Assembly (NCBI GenBank): GCA_015680865.1
Contig: JADAKE010000016.1
Span: 186,001-250,000 of the forward strand
DNA: 64,000 nucleotides
Source of the DNA: Enterococcus lacertideformus
GTDB lineage: Bacteria; Bacillota; Bacilli; Lactobacillales; Enterococcaceae
Direction: 5' to 3'
Below the pieces are notes generated by a model. The model worked only from the letters and a program-made list of their open reading frames with translations, searched no databases and had not been told where the DNA came from. How positions within the stretch are numbered: position 1 is the stretch's first letter; each line of letters starts with the position of its first letter. Position numbers and translations under genes: made by a program. Shown here piece after piece: positions 46,940 through 56,991 of this stretch.

Positions 46940-47638
46940 TAGTATACTACCTCCTCAATCAAGTGAATATCTTTTTTGATTGCCTCTATTCGTTCTTGTT
47001 GACGGGTTGCTTTTATCATTTGATTCAAGATAAGTTTTCGTTGTTTTAATTCTCTTTGCCATTTTTTTTTTGAAAATATCTGTCTGCTCATTTAACAAAA
47101 AGGGACCAAACATGATTTCTTTCTCATTATACATACGCATCTCTTTTACCTTTTCCGCAACAATAATTTCATATATTTTTTTATTTTCTTCTAAAACTTT
47201 TTCAGCAATGATTTGGTAACGATTATCTTGCAACCACTTTCTTAATGTTTGTTCACCGATATTTGGTTGGAGGATCAAGCGTTCATTTCCCATTAAACGT
47301 TTATTTTGTGTTCCTGCTTCTAAAATATCCCGAATCAACGAGCCACCCATCCCAGCAATCGTAATGGCGTTGATTTGATCCGACGCTTCGATTGCATCTA
47401 ATCCGTTGGCTAGACGTACAAGGATTCGTTTTTCTAAGCCATTTTTTTGAACTTGTTTTTTTGCTGATTCATATGGCCCCTTCACTACTTCACCAGCAAC
47501 TGCAAATTCGATTTTTCCTTTTAGCATTAACGCCACAGGCAAGTAAGCATGGTCAGAGCCAATGTCTGCCAAGAAAGCACCCTGAGGAACAAATTCTCCC
47601 ACTAATGCTAAACGTTTAGATAAATCTAAATGGTTCAT
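46939..47638 (-). pseudogene. trmK: tRNA (adenine22-N1)-methyltransferase TrmK, frameshift in an A10 run
   Basis: The SAM-binding half is intact: DLSKRLALVGEFVPQGAFLA DIGSDHAYLPV, ITIAGMGGSLIRDIL and LILQPNIGEQTLRKWL. A run of ten A (T10 at 47062-47071 on the plus strand) then shifts the frame; the open frame ends at 46955 in KRYSLD. With one A less the helical C-terminal domain WQRELKQRKLILNQMIKATR ... IHLIEEVVY continues to TAG 46939. Polymerase slippage on A10 could still make some normal protein. ATG 47638 follows AAGGAGTG. TrmK methylates A22 of several tRNAs and is reported essential in some streptococci. Confidence 0.88.
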
Positions 47639-47758
47639 ACCTTCACTCCTTCCACGTCATTATAGCATTTCCTACATAAATTAAAGAGACTTGAAAAGAA
47701 AAAACTCCAAATCTCCTTGTTTTTTTATATGTTCTTTTACCTATTTATTGATTTCAAA

Positions 47759-48193
47759 TTATTTGACAACTGATACTTCAATAATCGAATTACCTGGGAT
47801 TTGTGGCGGAATCGACATTGTCATAACCGGTTTATCAGTTAAAATAAATTGTACTTGATCTCCCTTATGAAATACTTCTTTTCCACCATATAACTGTTCA
47901 ATAGTCGCGTTCAGTGTGACCCCATCGTTTTCAAAAGAGGTACCGATGTTCTCTGGATCTTCTATCTCCTGTATATTTACTACTTTAATATGAACTGTTG
48001 ACTCCACTGCTTCAGTAATATTTTCAATCTCACCTTGAAAGATACTTTGTCCTTTAATCATAGAATCACTCGCTTTTACCGTTGATTGGGCATTAATCGA
48101 GTCAATTGACTCCACACCATCATCTTTACTACCACATCCTACTAGTACAAAAAGTAACCCCGTCGCAATCAAACAAGAAAAAATCACTTTCAT
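47759..48193 (-). CDS. Lipoprotein, possibly DUF3221-like
   Basis: 144 residues. The signal peptide ends with lipobox LVGC (Cys about 20). A polar linker precedes a small beta-rich domain, IFQGEIENITEAVESTVHIK through KGDQVQFILTDKPVMTMSIP PQIPG. The ending (G-D-x-V ... PPQ) resembles DUF3221/YobA-type OB domains, an inference. ATG 48193 has GGAGG. A broken paralogue with the same PPQI motif lies directly upstream. Confidence 0.75.
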   Translation of the reverse strand: MKVIFSCLIATGLLFVLVGCGSKDDGVESIDSINAQSTVKASDSMIKGQSIFQGEIENITEAVESTVHIKVVNIQEIEDPENIGTSFENDGVTLNATIEQLYGGKEVFHKGDQVQFILTDKPVMTMSIPPQIPGNSIIEVSVVK

Positions 48194-48286
48194 TCATTTG
48201 TCCTCCAGCCAATTTTTAGTTGCTTCTTTTGATAATTGCATTTTGCTACCATCAATTGTCTCAATCGGGATTGCTCATCATCCTTC

Positions 48287-48695
48287 TTACTGTTTTTCTT
48301 TATCTTTGAGCTTTAATATTTTAGTTACTTGATAATCCGAAATTTGTGGTGGCATACTCTTTGTTGCCATAATACGATCCGACGAGAAATAGATCGCTAT
48401 TTGAGTACCAATTTTTAATTCTTTCATGGCACCTTGAAATTTATTTTTAGATAAATAGATCATAAAAGTAGGTGAAAAAGAGTCGTTCTCTGATCACGCA
48501 TGGCTGATTGTCACGTAACATCCATTGCCACGAGAATCACTGATTGATTCAATCGTTCCAGTAACCTTAAATAAAGTTTCATCTCTCTTTTCTTCTACTT
48601 GTACCAGACCGTTCTTTATCTTGGTTTTTGCTTACGTATGCAAAAAACACTAGAAGTAACAGTAGGAAAATAAAACTCAATCGAACTCGTGCCAT
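48287..48695 (-). pseudogene. Broken paralogue of the lipoprotein at 47759
   Basis: ATG 48695 (AGGAG 5 nt away) gives MARVRLSFIFLLLLLVFFAY, a membrane anchor without a lipobox. A frameshift near 48600 and a TGA in CYVTISHAx interrupt it. The rest reads TLFKVTGTIESISDSRGNGC and GTQIAIYFSSDRIMATKSMP PQISDYQ, aligned with the intact lipoprotein's GDQVQFILTDKPVMTMSIPP QI. It is a tandem duplicate that decayed. Confidence 0.7.
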
Positions 48696-48732
48696 AACAA
48701 TCTCCTAAATAAATTTTCTATACCTCAATGAA

Positions 48733-49662
48733 TCATTCACCATTCCTTCGATTACGCCCAGTCATTTCTATCTCCTTAGTCAAGTAACGAATTCGTTCCA
48801 TAATTCTTTTTGCTTTTAATGGTTCTTCATCTCCGCGTTGTGTGACCGATAAATGCTGCTCTAGCTCGTTCATTGTAAAATTTGATGAGAAAAATGTGGG
48901 CAATTGCTCTTGCATCCGATATTGCAAAATAACCCCAAATACTTCATCTCTGATCCAACTACTCATTGCGTCTGCTCCAATATCATCCATCATTAAAATA
49001 GGTGAACGTTTCACCGCATCTAATTTTTCCGCTACCTGATCTTTACCGATGGCTTGCTTCATCTCAACCGCAAGTGTGGGAAAATGAACCAATGTCGTGG
49101 TAAAGCCTTTTTCTGCTAATTCTCTTGCTGTTGCCCCCAGAAGATAAGTTTTACCTATACCAAAACTACCGACTAAATAAAGTCCTTTGTGATAACTTTT
49201 TGGATTGGTAACATATTCCTTTACAAAATTGAAAGATTCCGAAAATGCTTCACTTCTTCCATCTGCTTGTTCAAATTTCTTGAAAGAAGCATGCCGAATA
49301 TCTTTAGGCATATCCACGGCTTTGATCCGACTTCTAATTTCTTCTTGTTTCTTCTTAGCTAATAAAGCTTCTGTCGGTACGTAAGTTACATCAACATAAT
49401 GGAAGTTCAAAGTTAATTTGGGCTCATAGCCAGGAGCAATCATCGTAGGATCATTTTGTTGATATTTTCGTTTTTCTTGGACAAATTCATATAGTTTTGC
49501 ATAACTTTTCTCAATATCTTCTTGTGTCAATGCGTCTTTATGAGCAGTTAAAAAGGATTGTACATCTTGATCATTTAAGACTTCCTCAATCATTTCCGCA
49601 AATTTTTGTTGATAATTGCGCTTACTAATGATTCTTTTAAGCTCTTTTCCTACATCTTCCAT
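48733..49662 (-). CDS. dnaI: Primosomal protein DnaI (helicase loader)
   Basis: 309 residues. The N-terminal DnaI domain (about 1-100) binds the replicative helicase. The AAA+ domain has Walker A GSFGIGKT (165-172), Walker B ILMMDDIGAD (about 223) and the sensor region FFSSNFTMNELEQHLS. It loads DnaC/DnaB-type helicase at oriC and stalled forks. ATG 49662 overlaps the dnaB stop (TAATG), so the two are coupled. The gene is intact. Confidence 0.96.
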   Translation of the reverse strand: MEDVGKELKRIISKRNYQQKFAEMIEEVLNDQDVQSFLTAHKDALTQEDIEKSYAKLYEFVQEKRKYQQNDPTMIAPGYEPKLTLNFHYVDVTYVPTEALLAKKKQEEIRSRIKAVDMPKDIRHASFKKFEQADGRSEAFSESFNFVKEYVTNPKSYHKGLYLVGSFGIGKTYLLGATARELAEKGFTTTLVHFPTLAVEMKQAIGKDQVAEKLDAVKRSPILMMDDIGADAMSSWIRDEVFGVILQYRMQEQLPTFFSSNFTMNELEQHLSVTQRGDEEPLKAKRIMERIRYLTKEIEMTGRNRRNGE

Positions 49663-51041
49663 TAGTTATCTCCCTCCTTCCACTTGAGGTAATCATTGAA
49701 TCGTCGTTCGATCTCGGCTTTTTTCTCACTACTGATTTTTTTCTCTTCTTTTGGTTGATTGACCCAATCCGGTAATTTTTCTCGGCGAATATTTCGTTGA
49801 TTGTTTGAATAGACTTTTGATTTCTTTGTTGTTTGAGTAGCTTTACTACTGATTTTCCTTATATGATCAATTGCTTCTTCTGGAGTTGTTATTTTTTTTT
49901 GCGCCCATTCATTGGCAATCGTATTGACGTAACTCGCAGTCAAACTTGAATGATTTTTGATCACAAGAACATAATTGATCAAGACATTGATCACACTATT
50001 TGATAGTCCTGACCTTGAAACCAAGTCTTGTAACAACCAAGTTTCTTGTTTAGATATATAGCCACCTTTTTCTTGTTTCAATGCTTCTAAGTACTTCATC
50101 GGAGGAATGCTTTTTGCTTCAGTTATCAACTGTAATGTTGCATTTGAAAGGTCGGGCATTGATTTTGACACTTGATTCTGAGTATCAGAAACATTTTTCT
50201 CTTTTTCAGTCTCGGTCTTTCTCTGATACTGTTGATGGGTCAATATTAAGCGTTGAAGCTCTTTCAATGATACTTCTTGCATCGTAAAATCGTAAGCTTG
50301 AACAACCCATTCTCCTAGCGTTAGTTCATAAAAACCATAAAGCAAATGATAAATGGTTAATTGTTCCTTAACTGGAGGTGCAAGAACAGAAATATGTTTT
50401 TTTGCCAGCCAATCAGTTAAAAAATGCCAATCTAATGAAGATTCTTCTTTTTTCACTAATGGTGCTTGCTTTGCTTGCACAAAAGCGTGCTGTACCTCTT
50501 CAAGTTTTTCTTGATCAGCCGCATAAGCCTCTTCACTGAAACGAAAAACATCTAAGAATTTTTTTGTGATTTTTTGATAATTATTCGTTGAAAAACTTCT
50601 TGGCTTAAATAATTGAACCAACTGATCAAACCGTCTTTGTCCTACTTTTTCCAATAATAGAAAGGATAAAACATTATCATTGAAAAAAGCGAGTGGTTCC
50701 ATCGGTTCTAATAACTCATAAATAAAGCATGCACCTAAACTAGGATCTTCCTTGAAAAAGACATCTAATAGTCCGATTCCTTCTAATTTTTTCCGTGCTT
50801 CATAAAATTGTGGCAGTCCACAATCCATACTACTTAAAAGATCCGCATGTAATCCTTCCGGTCCTGCTCCATTTTGTAATGGAATCTCTGATAATAGGGT
50901 AAAGTACAAGCTTGACGCTTCACTACCAATTAAAGGCTGATAAAGATACAATAAAGATGATTTTCCTTCATCTTTAATAGGATAGCTTTTTCTTCCTTGG
51001 TATATATTCTTTGGTTGAAGCTCTTTCCACACATTTTCCAA
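49662..51041 (-). CDS. dnaB: Replication initiation and membrane attachment protein DnaB
   Basis: 459 residues, the Gram-positive DnaB (not the helicase). N-terminal DDBH1 part: SLLYLYQPLIGSEASSLYFT, AGPEGLHADLLSSMDCGLPQ FYEARKKLEGIGLL. C-terminal DDBH2 (DnaD-like) part around VLINYVLVIKNHSSLTASYV NTIANEW (about 350-385). It cooperates with DnaD and DnaI in helicase loading. The start is TTG 51041 or GTG 51032; an AGGGGGG lies about 10 nt upstream of the TTG. It sits 37 nt after nrdR, forming the conserved nrdR-dnaB-dnaI order. Confidence 0.94.
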   Translation of the reverse strand: MENVWKELQPKNIYQGRKSYPIKDEGKSSLLYLYQPLIGSEASSLYFTLLSEIPLQNGAGPEGLHADLLSSMDCGLPQFYEARKKLEGIGLLDVFFKEDPSLGACFIYELLEPMEPLAFFNDNVLSFLLLEKVGQRRFDQLVQLFKPRSFSTNNYQKITKKFLDVFRFSEEAYAADQEKLEEVQHAFVQAKQAPLVKKEESSLDWHFLTDWLAKKHISVLAPPVKEQLTIYHLLYGFYELTLGEWVVQAYDFTMQEVSLKELQRLILTHQQYQRKTETEKEKNVSDTQNQVSKSMPDLSNATLQLITEAKSIPPMKYLEALKQEKGGYISKQETWLLQDLVSRSGLSNSVINVLINYVLVIKNHSSLTASYVNTIANEWAQKKITTPEEAIDHIRKISSKATQTTKKSKVYSNNQRNIRREKLPDWVNQPKEEKKISSEKKAEIERRFNDYLKWKEGDN

Positions 51042-51078
51042 GGAAATCAGCCCCCCTTTTACTTCTTGATTTTGTTTC

Positions 51079-51567
51079 TTATGTTTCTTGATCGTTTCCT
51101 TTATTGTTTTCTTTTGCTTTATCCACGATATCTTGTAATTCCTTTAAAAAAACCGACATATCTTTAAACTGACGGTAAACACTAGCAAAGCGGATATATG
51201 CAATTTCATCTAAATTCACTAAGTCTTCCATAACATATTCCCCGATCAATGTCGTGGATACTTCATTTTCACCGAGGCTTCGCACACGATTTTCGACATC
51301 ATTGACGATTTGTTCCATTTGTTCCATGGCAACAGGTCTTTTTTCGGCAGAGCGAATCAAGCCTCTTAAAATTTTATCTCGATTGAATTCTTCTCGTTCG
51401 CCATTTTTTTTGATTACTAATAAAGGTGCTGCTTCAATTCTTTCAAATGTAGTAAAACGAAAAGAACAATTCTCACATTCTCTTCTCCGACGAATCGCGC
51501 GTCCATCATCTGCTTGGCGGCTATCGATCACACGAGAGTTATTGTGTTGGCATCTAGGACATCTCAT
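51079..51567 (-). CDS. nrdR: Transcriptional repressor NrdR
   Basis: 162 residues. N-terminal zinc ribbon [17 protein letters not shown] ... CENCSFRF (Cys 3, 6, 31, 34), then an ATP-cone (about 46-136: [32 protein letters not shown]). NrdR senses dATP/ATP and represses ribonucleotide reductase genes. ATG 51567 follows AAGAGGTG. Downstream is dnaB. Upstream the usual neighbour coaE is absent and the 52-61 kb island intervenes. Confidence 0.97.
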   Translation of the reverse strand: MRCPRCQHNNSRVIDSRQADDGRAIRRRRECENCSFRFTTFERIEAAPLLVIKKNGEREEFNRDKILRGLIRSAEKRPVAMEQMEQIVNDVENRVRSLGENEVSTTLIGEYVMEDLVNLDEIAYIRFASVYRQFKDMSVFLKELQDIVDKAKENNKGNDQET

Positions 51568-52240
51568 TTTTTCACCTCTTAAATAGGAGTGTATTTATTT
51601 AATAAATCAGGCATTGCGTATCATTTGAATAAACGTGATACCTGTTTACTCATTTAAAAATTAGTCAATTATTGTTGACATTAATTAATTACGTAAAAAA
51701 TTTTTTATTGATGATTTACTCATCTTTATAAAAAAACGATTCATCTTGCAACTAGTTGTATTATAACATGAAACAATTCCTTCATGCGACTCTCCTGTAT
51801 AAAATTCCTGAGTAGTAGAATCTTTTTTTATTCTTTTACTACTTAATTAGTTGTAAAAAAACAAAAAACCTTGATCTTTTTCTAAAAACTGAGCTAAGAT
51901 TGTGTCTTGTAATTATCCCAAAGTATCTTTCTTAGTTCCTAGCTTCCTCCACTTAACTTTAATAATCCACTTTGCTATAGTATCTATTTCATCTCACCAG
52001 AATTTATCCAGAAAGTAACAACATCTACCTCTTTATTTTGAGATTTAAAATTTCCTTTGATATTTTCAGCAAATACAATTACATATTACTTTGATCAATA
52101 AAATACGACTCCTAAAAAATTCAAACTGTATTTCACCAATCTTCCTTTTTATTAGCTAGATACAGTAGATTTCTCTTTCCACTCTTAACTACGCTCATGT
52201 ATGATACCATTACAATGGTACTCATAAAAAATTTTTACAA
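51568..52240. other. 670-nt AT-rich gap at the island boundary, no gene seen
   Basis: No supported frame or strong hairpin is visible. It probably contains the nrdR promoter and the left junction of the island. Confidence 0.45.
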
Positions 52241-52706
52241 AAAGGAAAGCTTAATGGCACAAATGATTCAATCTGCTCAAGCACTTGAAGAATTTGAAAT
52301 CTATCAGTCCATACCTAGGATTGGTGCGCCCACTGCGACTCTTGTAATTGGTGAATTGGGCGATATCAGACGATTTCCTACTGAGAATTAGCTCAATGCA
52401 TTTGTCGATATTGATATTCGACGTTTTCAATCTGGGAACTATGTCGGAAAAACTCACATCAATAAACGAGGTAATCCAAAAGGAAGAAAAATGCTCTATT
52501 TCGCGATTCGCAAGATGATCCGACAACAACACGCTACACCGAATCATCTCGTTGGTTACTATTACAAACTAAAAAAGCAACCCGTTCCTAAAAAGGAAAA
52601 GGTTGCCACAGCCGCCTGGATGAACAAGCTTCTGAAGTGCATGCATTCCATGGCCCGGAATCATACAATGTACGCTTATGCGTATATGGCCTCTAACGAC
52701 CAATAA
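52241..52706 (+). mobile_element. IS110-family transposase remnant (C-terminal half, in-frame stop)
   Basis: In one frame: EFEIYQSIPRIGAPTATLVI GELGDIRRF, TAG after PTEN, LNAFVDIDIRRFQSGNYVGK THINKRGNPKGRKMLYFAIR and KVATAAWMNKLLKCMHSMAR. This is the transposase_20 domain (helix-hairpin-helix plus catalytic serine region, as in SGxY) of IS110/IS116/IS902. The N-terminal DEDD domain is missing. It marks the left edge of the accessory island. Confidence 0.88.
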
Positions 52707-52867
52707 GGGATTAACCTCACTCATTATAGCACAGACCAAGTAAAAAAATTTCCTTATTACTTGGTTTATTTCGGATACCTTCATTTTCTTCTTATGATTC
52801 TAGATCAAAAATAAATCATTTGATTTATAAATTTCTCTTGACTAAACGTAGGAAAAAGGTTGGGACA

Positions 52868-52902
52868 AACACGATTACGAACACCTTATCCATAATCGTG
52901 TT
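52868..52902 (-). terminator. Hairpin downstream of the MFS gene with GGTTGGGACAAA motif
   Basis: Arms AACACGATTA / TAATCGTGTT lie 20 nt beyond the transporter stop. GGTTGGGACAAAC precedes them. It is a probable terminator or a REP-like element. Confidence 0.55.
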
Positions 52903-52921
52903 ATAGGAGCCTTCCTTCGGA

Positions 52922-54190
52922 TTATATTTTTTCTCGCATTCTTTTTATGACACTTGAATTATACAAATTAATCACAAGTCCAATCCCACTTGTTGCTAGC
53001 ATGATACTAAACAACATATGATATGCCTGTTGAGTAGGGTATGTATCTAATAATTTACCAATTAGAGGATATGCAAAGAATGATGGACTATATCCTAAAA
53101 ATGAACTGAGAGACATAGCAGCAGCAGAGATATTATTATCGATTCCAAATTCTCCTAACGGTGCATAGTAAACCGCCTTTACCATAATTAGGCCAATTGT
53201 AGATAGGAATAACCCTGCAACGCCTAAATACACAAATCCATTTCCTTTTGGCATATTAATTATACCAACTAAAACGATCATCAAAACAGCATAACTTAGT
53301 GACATCCAAGAAGCACTACTTTTAAAATACCGATCTGAAATAATCCCTGACAGTGGTCCAATCACTATTCCAGATAGCCCGTTCACTACACCAATTGCAC
53401 CAATGACGGCTGCTGATACATGATAATTATGTTGTAAAAAAGGTAGATAATAAGTGCCGATCCCAATATTTGTGACATAGATACAAGCAGAAGCTACTCC
53501 TGTCGTCCAAACAATAGGAATTTTTATTGCTTTTCTTAATGAAGTTAGCGAAGCTCTTTCTTTTTTCTCCTTCTTCAGTGTTTTATCTGCCATAAAATCA
53601 TTAGGCATTCTAAACCAAATTAAAATTGCAAATAAGATTGTAATTGTTCCATTAAAAATCATGGCAACCTTTATCCCAAAAAGTATTCCAGTAAATAATG
53701 AAAAAATCAAAACGTCAATTGCAGTAACAATAGAGCCTCCCAAAGAACGGAAAAAACCCATGATGCTAAAAGCCTTTCCTTGATTATGCTGGCCACCCAA
53801 ATATTTTATAGATTTTTGAACAACTGGCCAATAAATTGCATCTCCAAAAAAGCCAAACAAGACAAAGGCTCCCATCAAAATTGGAAAAGGCAACTCGTGG
53901 AAACAAGCCAGAAATATTCCAGTCAATGCATAGCCAACTAAGTCAATAGTGAATAGTTTACGAACATTGGCTGAATCTAATATCCAACCAAAAAGAAGAT
54001 AACCAAAAATTTGTACAAAACCAGAAATACTTAATAAAATTCCTAATTGCGTATTACTCACACCTAACAATGCTCTGAATGGTTCATATAAAACATCTCG
54101 AACACCAATTACTAAATAAATAGTCGTTGCTCCACCTACTACTAATAAATAATCTTCAAGTTGTCTAGCTGTAAGATTTAGCGCTTTCAT
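52922..54190 (-). CDS. MFS transporter
   Basis: 422 residues with 12 transmembrane helices and the cytoplasmic loop after helix 2 FGWILDSANVRKL (a weak form of the MFS loop motif). The central cytosolic loop is KTLKKEKKERASLTSLRKAI. It is the last gene of the sugar-oxidation island, so it probably imports the unphosphorylated substrate. ATG 54190 lacks a clear Shine-Dalgarno, so it may be translated by coupling or start elsewhere. The frame is intact. Confidence 0.85.
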   Translation of the reverse strand: MKALNLTARQLEDYLLVVGGATTIYLVIGVRDVLYEPFRALLGVSNTQLGILLSISGFVQIFGYLLFGWILDSANVRKLFTIDLVGYALTGIFLACFHELPFPILMGAFVLFGFFGDAIYWPVVQKSIKYLGGQHNQGKAFSIMGFFRSLGGSIVTAIDVLIFSLFTGILFGIKVAMIFNGTITILFAILIWFRMPNDFMADKTLKKEKKERASLTSLRKAIKIPIVWTTGVASACIYVTNIGIGTYYLPFLQHNYHVSAAVIGAIGVVNGLSGIVIGPLSGIISDRYFKSSASWMSLSYAVLMIVLVGIINMPKGNGFVYLGVAGLFLSTIGLIMVKAVYYAPLGEFGIDNNISAAAMSLSSFLGYSPSFFAYPLIGKLLDTYPTQQAYHMLFSIMLATSGIGLVINLYNSSVIKRMREKI

Positions 54191-54247
54191 TTTTTTAAAA
54201 ATCGTAAAATGATTTTTTTTTTAATTTCCATTGATTAAACTCCTTTT

Positions 54248-54989
54248 TTAAAATTCAATTTCCATACCATCATAAGATACAATTACATTATATTTATCAA
54301 AAGCTTCTTTCATATCTTCGTAGGTTGCTCCGCCATTATGAGAAAAATGATTTGCCACAAAAATTGTGTCATCTTTTATTAACCCTACTTCTTTCAATTG
54401 AGCCATTAATTCTAAATTTTGCTCAATATTCATATGACTTTTGCCTGTATTTACCTTTTGGCTGGTACAATCCATTGAAACCAGATCAAATATAAACCCA
54501 TGAGATTTCAAGTAGTCAAAAATTTCCTCTGTTGGGTATACTATAGATATGAAAATCTTTTATTTGAACCTTTTCATAACTTGCTATTTCATGGTACTGA
54601 ATACGTTCATTATCAGTAGCTTGTTCTAACATAAAAGCCCTATCAAAAAATTCCTTAACAGCTGTATTTCCGTATACATCTAGCTTATTGGTAAGATGTT
54701 GGGCGTAATCACTCATTCGATAAGCTAAATCTTCCGAATATAAATGATCTGAATGCCAATGGGTCAAAAGTAAGGAATCAATATCATTAAACGACAGATT
54801 GTATTTCATCATATGATGATAACTATCTCCAGGAAAATCAATCATTAAATCTCCATCGTTTATCAATACTTGTGTCTGAGTTCGCATTTCTTTCCCTTGC
54901 TTTTTCCATGCATTCTGACAAACCGAACATTTACAAAATATTGCCGGTACTCTTTCAGCTGCACCAGTTCCCAAATATCTTATTTTCAT
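54248..54989 (-). pseudogene. MBL-fold (PhnP-like) metallohydrolase, internal deletion
   Basis: ATG 54989 gives MKIRYLGTGAAERVPAIFCK CSVCQNAWKKQ, a PhnP-like start with paired cysteines, then the metal motif LLTHWHSDHLYSEDL. After KIDFHIYSI-like text (IKDFHIYSI) the frame breaks; the next frame reads PTEEIFDYLKSHGFIFDLVS MDCTS and ends with VANHFSHNGGATYEDM. The middle section with the family's H and D(T)G metal ligands (about 25-30 residues) is missing. It is a phosphodiesterase or lactonase-like enzyme. The hairpin between its Shine-Dalgarno and start is described separately. Confidence 0.82.
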
Positions 54990-54997
54990 AATTTTAC

Positions 54998-55029
54998 GCT
55001 AACCAATCTTTTACAAAAGATTGGTTAGC
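54998..55029 (-). promoter_or_regulatory. Perfect 15-bp hairpin between Shine-Dalgarno and start codon of the MBL gene
   Basis: The arms GCTAACCAATCTTTT and its exact complement enclose a 2-nt loop. On the minus strand AGGGAGGAT precedes the hairpin by 2-4 nt and the ATG (54989) follows it by 8 nt. Folding would bring the two to a workable distance. It is either a regulatory leader or a palindromic insertion. Confidence 0.7.
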
Positions 55030-55106
55030 TTATCCTCCCTTGTAATTTTTAATCGCCCAAAAGTAAACTGAGTAGTTATAAATGTCTTTTGGGTAACCTA
55101 ACTGAA

Positions 55107-56135
55107 TTATTTGTCTAAATAAGTTATTTTATGATTATCTGCTGATTTAATTTCTGCTTCCGCAATACGAATCGTTTCCATCGTGCTTTCTAAAGGACAA
55201 GTAAGTTGTGGATCTTTATCATCTAAAATAGATTGTGCAAAATGTTTAATCTCTAAATAATATCCACTTCTTGGATCAATTTGTGGAACAAAACTTTCTC
55301 TATTATTCGGATAATCTGTTAGTTTACCATTTTCTAAAATAATTGTGCCTTTTTCGAAAGAAAAACGAAAACGCATTTCAAATCCAAAGTTATTATTATT
55401 AATCGTCCAATTATCTTGGGCATTAACAATTATATTGTCAAAGATATAATTTGTTGACACCAGATCATACCCGCTACCTTCAAAATATACCTTCCCATTT
55501 GTATGAACTGCTTTAGGCGTTCCAAGTAACCAATTGATTGTATCTACATCGTGAATATGTTGATCTAACAAGCAACCCCCAGAGCGTTTTTTATCAAGCA
55601 ACCAGTTATCCCAAGACCAAAGTGGTGTCGTTCCTCCACGAAACAATGCTACTTCGTTCAGTTCACCATAAGATTTTTCATCAATGATTTTTTTGATGTA
55701 TTGATAGGATGGAAAGAATCTCAATGTTTGACCAATCATTAGATAGCGATCATATTGATTTCGTGCATCAATCATTTCTTGACAAGCCTTCGTACTAATA
55801 GCCATAGGTTTTTCACAAAAAACATGTACTCCTTTTTCCATAGCTTTGATTGCATATGGCGCATGAATATAGGTTGGTAAACAAAGATCTACATCGTCTA
55901 GCGATTCATTATCAATCATTTCTTCCATATTTGTATAAAAAGAAAATTGTGTGAAGTCAATACTCTGATCACTAACATCAATATTTCCTTGTGTTAATTG
56001 ACCAGTTTTTTTTGCTTCATCAACATCACAAATTGCTACTACCTTTACTGGGTAACCTTCCTCCATTAATTGCTTGTAAACCTGCAAATGTGAGCTTCCC
56101 ACAAAGCCCAAACCGACTAATCCAACTCTTAACAT
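55107..56135 (-). CDS. Gfo/Idh/MocA family oxidoreductase (1)
   Basis: 342 residues. Rossmann fold start VGLVGLGFVGSSHLQVY, the family motif VHVFCEKPMAISTKACQEMI (EKP, about 100) and LDQHIHDVDTINWLLG, the catalytic DxxxH-type region. The C-terminal substrate domain includes FRFSFEKGTIILENGK. It is an NAD(P)-dependent dehydrogenase of sugars or cyclitols. ATG 56135 follows TGGAGGAA. The gene is intact. It lies between the broken TIM-barrel isomerase and the MBL gene in one operon. Confidence 0.9.
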   Translation of the reverse strand: MLRVGLVGLGFVGSSHLQVYKQLMEEGYPVKVVAICDVDEAKKTGQLTQGNIDVSDQSIDFTQFSFYTNMEEMIDNESLDDVDLCLPTYIHAPYAIKAMEKGVHVFCEKPMAISTKACQEMIDARNQYDRYLMIGQTLRFFPSYQYIKKIIDEKSYGELNEVALFRGGTTPLWSWDNWLLDKKRSGGCLLDQHIHDVDTINWLLGTPKAVHTNGKVYFEGSGYDLVSTNYIFDNIIVNAQDNWTINNNNFGFEMRFRFSFEKGTIILENGKLTDYPNNRESFVPQIDPRSGYYLEIKHFAQSILDDKDPQLTCPLESTMETIRIAEAEIKSADNHKITYLDK

Positions 56136-56154
56136 GATAGTTATTCCTCCAATT

Positions 56155-56991
56155 TTATAAATTTATAATATAATCAAGAGCAGCAGCTGTATCTACTGCT
56201 AACTGTTCGCCATTTATCTTATAAGGTTCAAGTTCACATGTAAGTGGTCCTTCGTAACCGATTTTTTTCAGACTGCAAATACATTTCTTCCAATTGACAT
56301 CACCTTGCAGTAAAGAGGTGAATCCTTGAATACTTCCAATATTTTTTTTAAAATCTTTGACATGAATTTTTTTATCCTAGTTCCTAGAATATCAATCCAC
56401 TGTTCTGGATAACCATATTGTAAAACATTTCCGATATCAAAATATGCTCCAACATATTCATTGTTAATTTCATCAATTATCTTTCTAAATTCTAAAGAGG
56501 AAAGCAAAAATTTGTTCCAAACATTTTCGATCCCTATTTCAATTTTTTTGTTGCCGCATATTCCCCCAGTAACTTCAGATTTTTCTTTGTTCTGTAGTTA
56601 CTAACCCTGGAACAATCAAAACTGTTCTTCCCTCCAAATAGGCACAATAATCAATCATCTTTTTGGCAATTGATATTCCTTTGTTCTGAATTTCAGGATT
56701 TTCTGAAGTTAAAGGATACTTCCAATGTAGTGCAGTAGACAAACTTTCGATTGCTAGATTATATTTTTTTGTCAATGCCCTGATTTTATCCAACTGGTCC
56801 TGTGGAGAATCTAAAACAAGATCCTTTTTTTCGGACAATCCTAATTCATTTGTAACTACGATATCAGTGGATAGGTTTTCTTCCGTGACATTTAATTCAA
56901 TGGAATCAAATCCAGCTTTGCTAGTAACAGAGAACTGTTGTTCTAAAGACAATGTTTCAGGTAAAGACCAAACGTTCATTCCTTTCTTCAT
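56155..56991 (-). pseudogene. TIM-barrel sugar phosphate isomerase/epimerase, four frameshifts
   Basis: Pieces in order: MKKGMNVWSLPETLSLEQQF, KAGFDSIELNV, VLIVPGLVTTEQ; then other frames KNLKLLGEYAATKK, IEIG, IENVWNKFLLSSLEFRKIID; YVGAYFDIGNVLQYGYPEQW; IHVKDFKKNIGSIQGFTSLL and YEGPLTCELEPYKINGE. The xylose-isomerase-like layout with metal ligands E(N), D(IGN), H(VKD) and E(LEP) is recognisable. Frame changes lie near 56580, 56545, 56530 and 56365 (a 7-A run). ATG 56991 overlaps the upstream dehydrogenase stop. It is inactive as read. Confidence 0.82.
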
